A stretch of DNA of 64,000 nucleotides, taken from assembly GCA_017472255.1 (NCBI GenBank), contig JAFUQU010000014.1, positions 421,845 to 485,844 on the forward strand, given 5' to 3'. The stretch's first letter is position 1; the number at the start of each line of letters is the position of its first letter. This DNA is from Clostridia bacterium (lineage in GTDB: Bacteria; Bacillota; Clostridia; Oscillospirales; CAG-272). Positions 63,103 to 64,000 of the stretch are shown here, piece by piece. Position numbers and translations under genes: made by a program. The notes under the pieces were generated by a model. That model ran no database searches. It was not told where the DNA came from and worked only from the letters and a program-made list of their open reading frames with translations.

Positions 63103-63729
63103 ATGGCAAGATATACTGGCTCTGCTTGCAGATTATGCCGCAGAGAAGGCTGCAAGCTGTTCCTGAAGGGCGACCGCTGCCTGTCCGACAAGTGCGCTAT
63201 CACTACCAGAGGCACCGCTCCTGGTCAGCACGGCGCAGCTAAGAAGATGATGGGCGAGTATGGTATGCAGCTTCGCGAAAAGCAGAAGGCTAAGAGATAC
63301 TATGGCGTTCAGGAGAAGCAGTTCAAGAACTACTTCGAAATCGCAGACAAGAAGGAAGGCATGTCCGGCGAAAACCTTCTGTCCCTGCTTGAGCGCAGAC
63401 TCGACAACGTGGTTTACAGAATGGGTCTGGCCGAGAGCCGCAAGGAAGCTCGTCAGCTCGTCCGCCACAACCATTTCAGACTTAACGGCAAGAAGGTCAA
63501 CATTCCTTCCATCATCGTGAAGGTTGGCGATGTTGTCACCATCAATGAGACCAGCCGTTCTTCCGAGAAGATCAAGGGCCTCATCGAGTCCATGCAGTCC
63601 AAGCTCACTCCCAAGTGGCTTGAGGTTGACAAGGAAAACGCTGTCGCCAAGGTAGTCGCAGTTCCGGCTCGTGACGACGTAGACTTCCCGTTCGAAGAGC
63701 AGCTCATCGTTGAATTGTACTCGAAGTAA
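63103..63729 (+). CDS. rpsD: 30S ribosomal protein S4 (zinc-binding type)
   Basis: 208 aa. The N-terminus has Cys9, Cys12, Cys26 and Cys31, a zinc site like that of Thermus S4; the S4 RNA-binding domain ([23 protein letters not shown]) follows. S4 often represses the alpha operon. Confidence 0.97.
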   Translation: MARYTGSACRLCRREGCKLFLKGDRCLSDKCAITTRGTAPGQHGAAKKMMGEYGMQLREKQKAKRYYGVQEKQFKNYFEIADKKEGMSGENLLSLLERRLDNVVYRMGLAESRKEARQLVRHNHFRLNGKKVNIPSIIVKVGDVVTINETSRSSEKIKGLIESMQSKLTPKWLEVDKENAVAKVVAVPARDDVDFPFEEQLIVELYSK

Positions 63730-63792
63730 TAACAGCCTCCGATATACCAGTACGTTTTCAGGCTGTGTTTATATTCTAAGGAGGGTTATTAA

Positions 63793-64000
63793 ATGATAGA
63801 AATAGAGAAGCCCAATATAGCGACCGTTAATTTGAGCGAAGACGGCAAGAGCGGCAAGTTCATCATCGAGCCTTTGGAGCGCGGTTACGGCATCACTCTC
63901 GGCAATTCGCTGCGCAGAGTTCTTCTTAGCTCGCTTCCCGGTGTAGCGGTCGTCAGCATCAAGATCGACGGCGTTCTCCACGAAATTTCCACCATCCCCG
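63793..64000 (+). CDS. rpoA: RNA polymerase alpha subunit (cut by window edge)
   Basis: 69 codons visible. [21 protein letters not shown] and [20 protein letters not shown] are the start of the alpha N-terminal dimerisation domain. AAGGAGG precedes the ATG. Confidence 0.97.
   Translation, partial: MIEIEKPNIATVNLSEDGKSGKFIIEPLERGYGITLGNSLRRVLLSSLPGVAVVSIKIDGVLHEISTIP

Overview
The window is bacterial chromosome from a spore-forming, monoderm member of the Clostridia (Firmicutes), probably a gut-type Oscillospirales/Eubacteriales relative. The basis is a complete spoIIIA operon (spoIIIAA-AH), a SpoVB-like flippase, a yajC/TIGR04086/SCIFF-maturase-like neighbourhood, LL-diaminopimelate aminotransferase, many lipoproteins, and the Firmicutes-type S10-spc-alpha ribosomal operon with zinc-type S14. 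Near-canonical sigma-A promoters with 17-bp spacers and Rho-independent hairpins mark most transcription units. No tRNA, rRNA, CRISPR array, insertion sequence or prophage was seen.

Layout. 1-7 kb: a GH36-type alpha-galactosidase (cut by the left edge), a PHP phosphatase, an ECF sigma factor with a membrane partner, and a 1032-aa GH106-like glycosidase. 7-10 kb: a protein with a degenerate metallopeptidase motif behind a leader terminator, a TPR/PETT-repeat/LRR surface protein and a histidine phosphatase. 10-18.5 kb: gdhA, a SpoVB-like flippase, and a MoxR-DUF58-DUF4129-DUF4129 operon. 18.5-29 kb: a small Mor-like regulator behind a structured leader, three tandem ~700-aa solute-binding lipoproteins, a sialidase, an APH-type kinase and dapL. 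29-38.5 kb: an M23-like protein, an AraC regulator divergent from a solute-binding lipoprotein, a transaldolase, a bifunctional homocysteine methyltransferase/MTHFR with a separate pterin-binding protein, yajC, TIGR04086 and a core-less SCIFF-maturase relative. 38.5-43.4 kb: spoIIIA. 43.4-49 kb: an Ldh-family dehydrogenase with a divergent AraC regulator, a GH78 rhamnosidase and a membrane protein. 49.1-64 kb: rpsJ through rpoA (cut by the right edge), including secY, adk, map and infA.

How it works together. The glycosidases (alpha-galactosidase, two putative rhamnosidases, sialidase), solute-binding lipoproteins and AraC regulators suggest a plant- and host-glycan scavenger. None of the glycosidases has an obvious signal peptide, so they probably act inside the cell on imported oligosaccharides; no ABC permease genes lie in the window. 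The most unusual item is an intact 178-codon gene that keeps the N- and C-terminal parts of the SCIFF radical-SAM maturase but lacks the radical SAM core, with no SCIFF peptide gene beside it. Other points of interest are an infA gene with no ATG/GTG/TTG start, a translated structured leader before the Mor-like regulator, and direct-repeat AraC sites placed at both divergent promoters.
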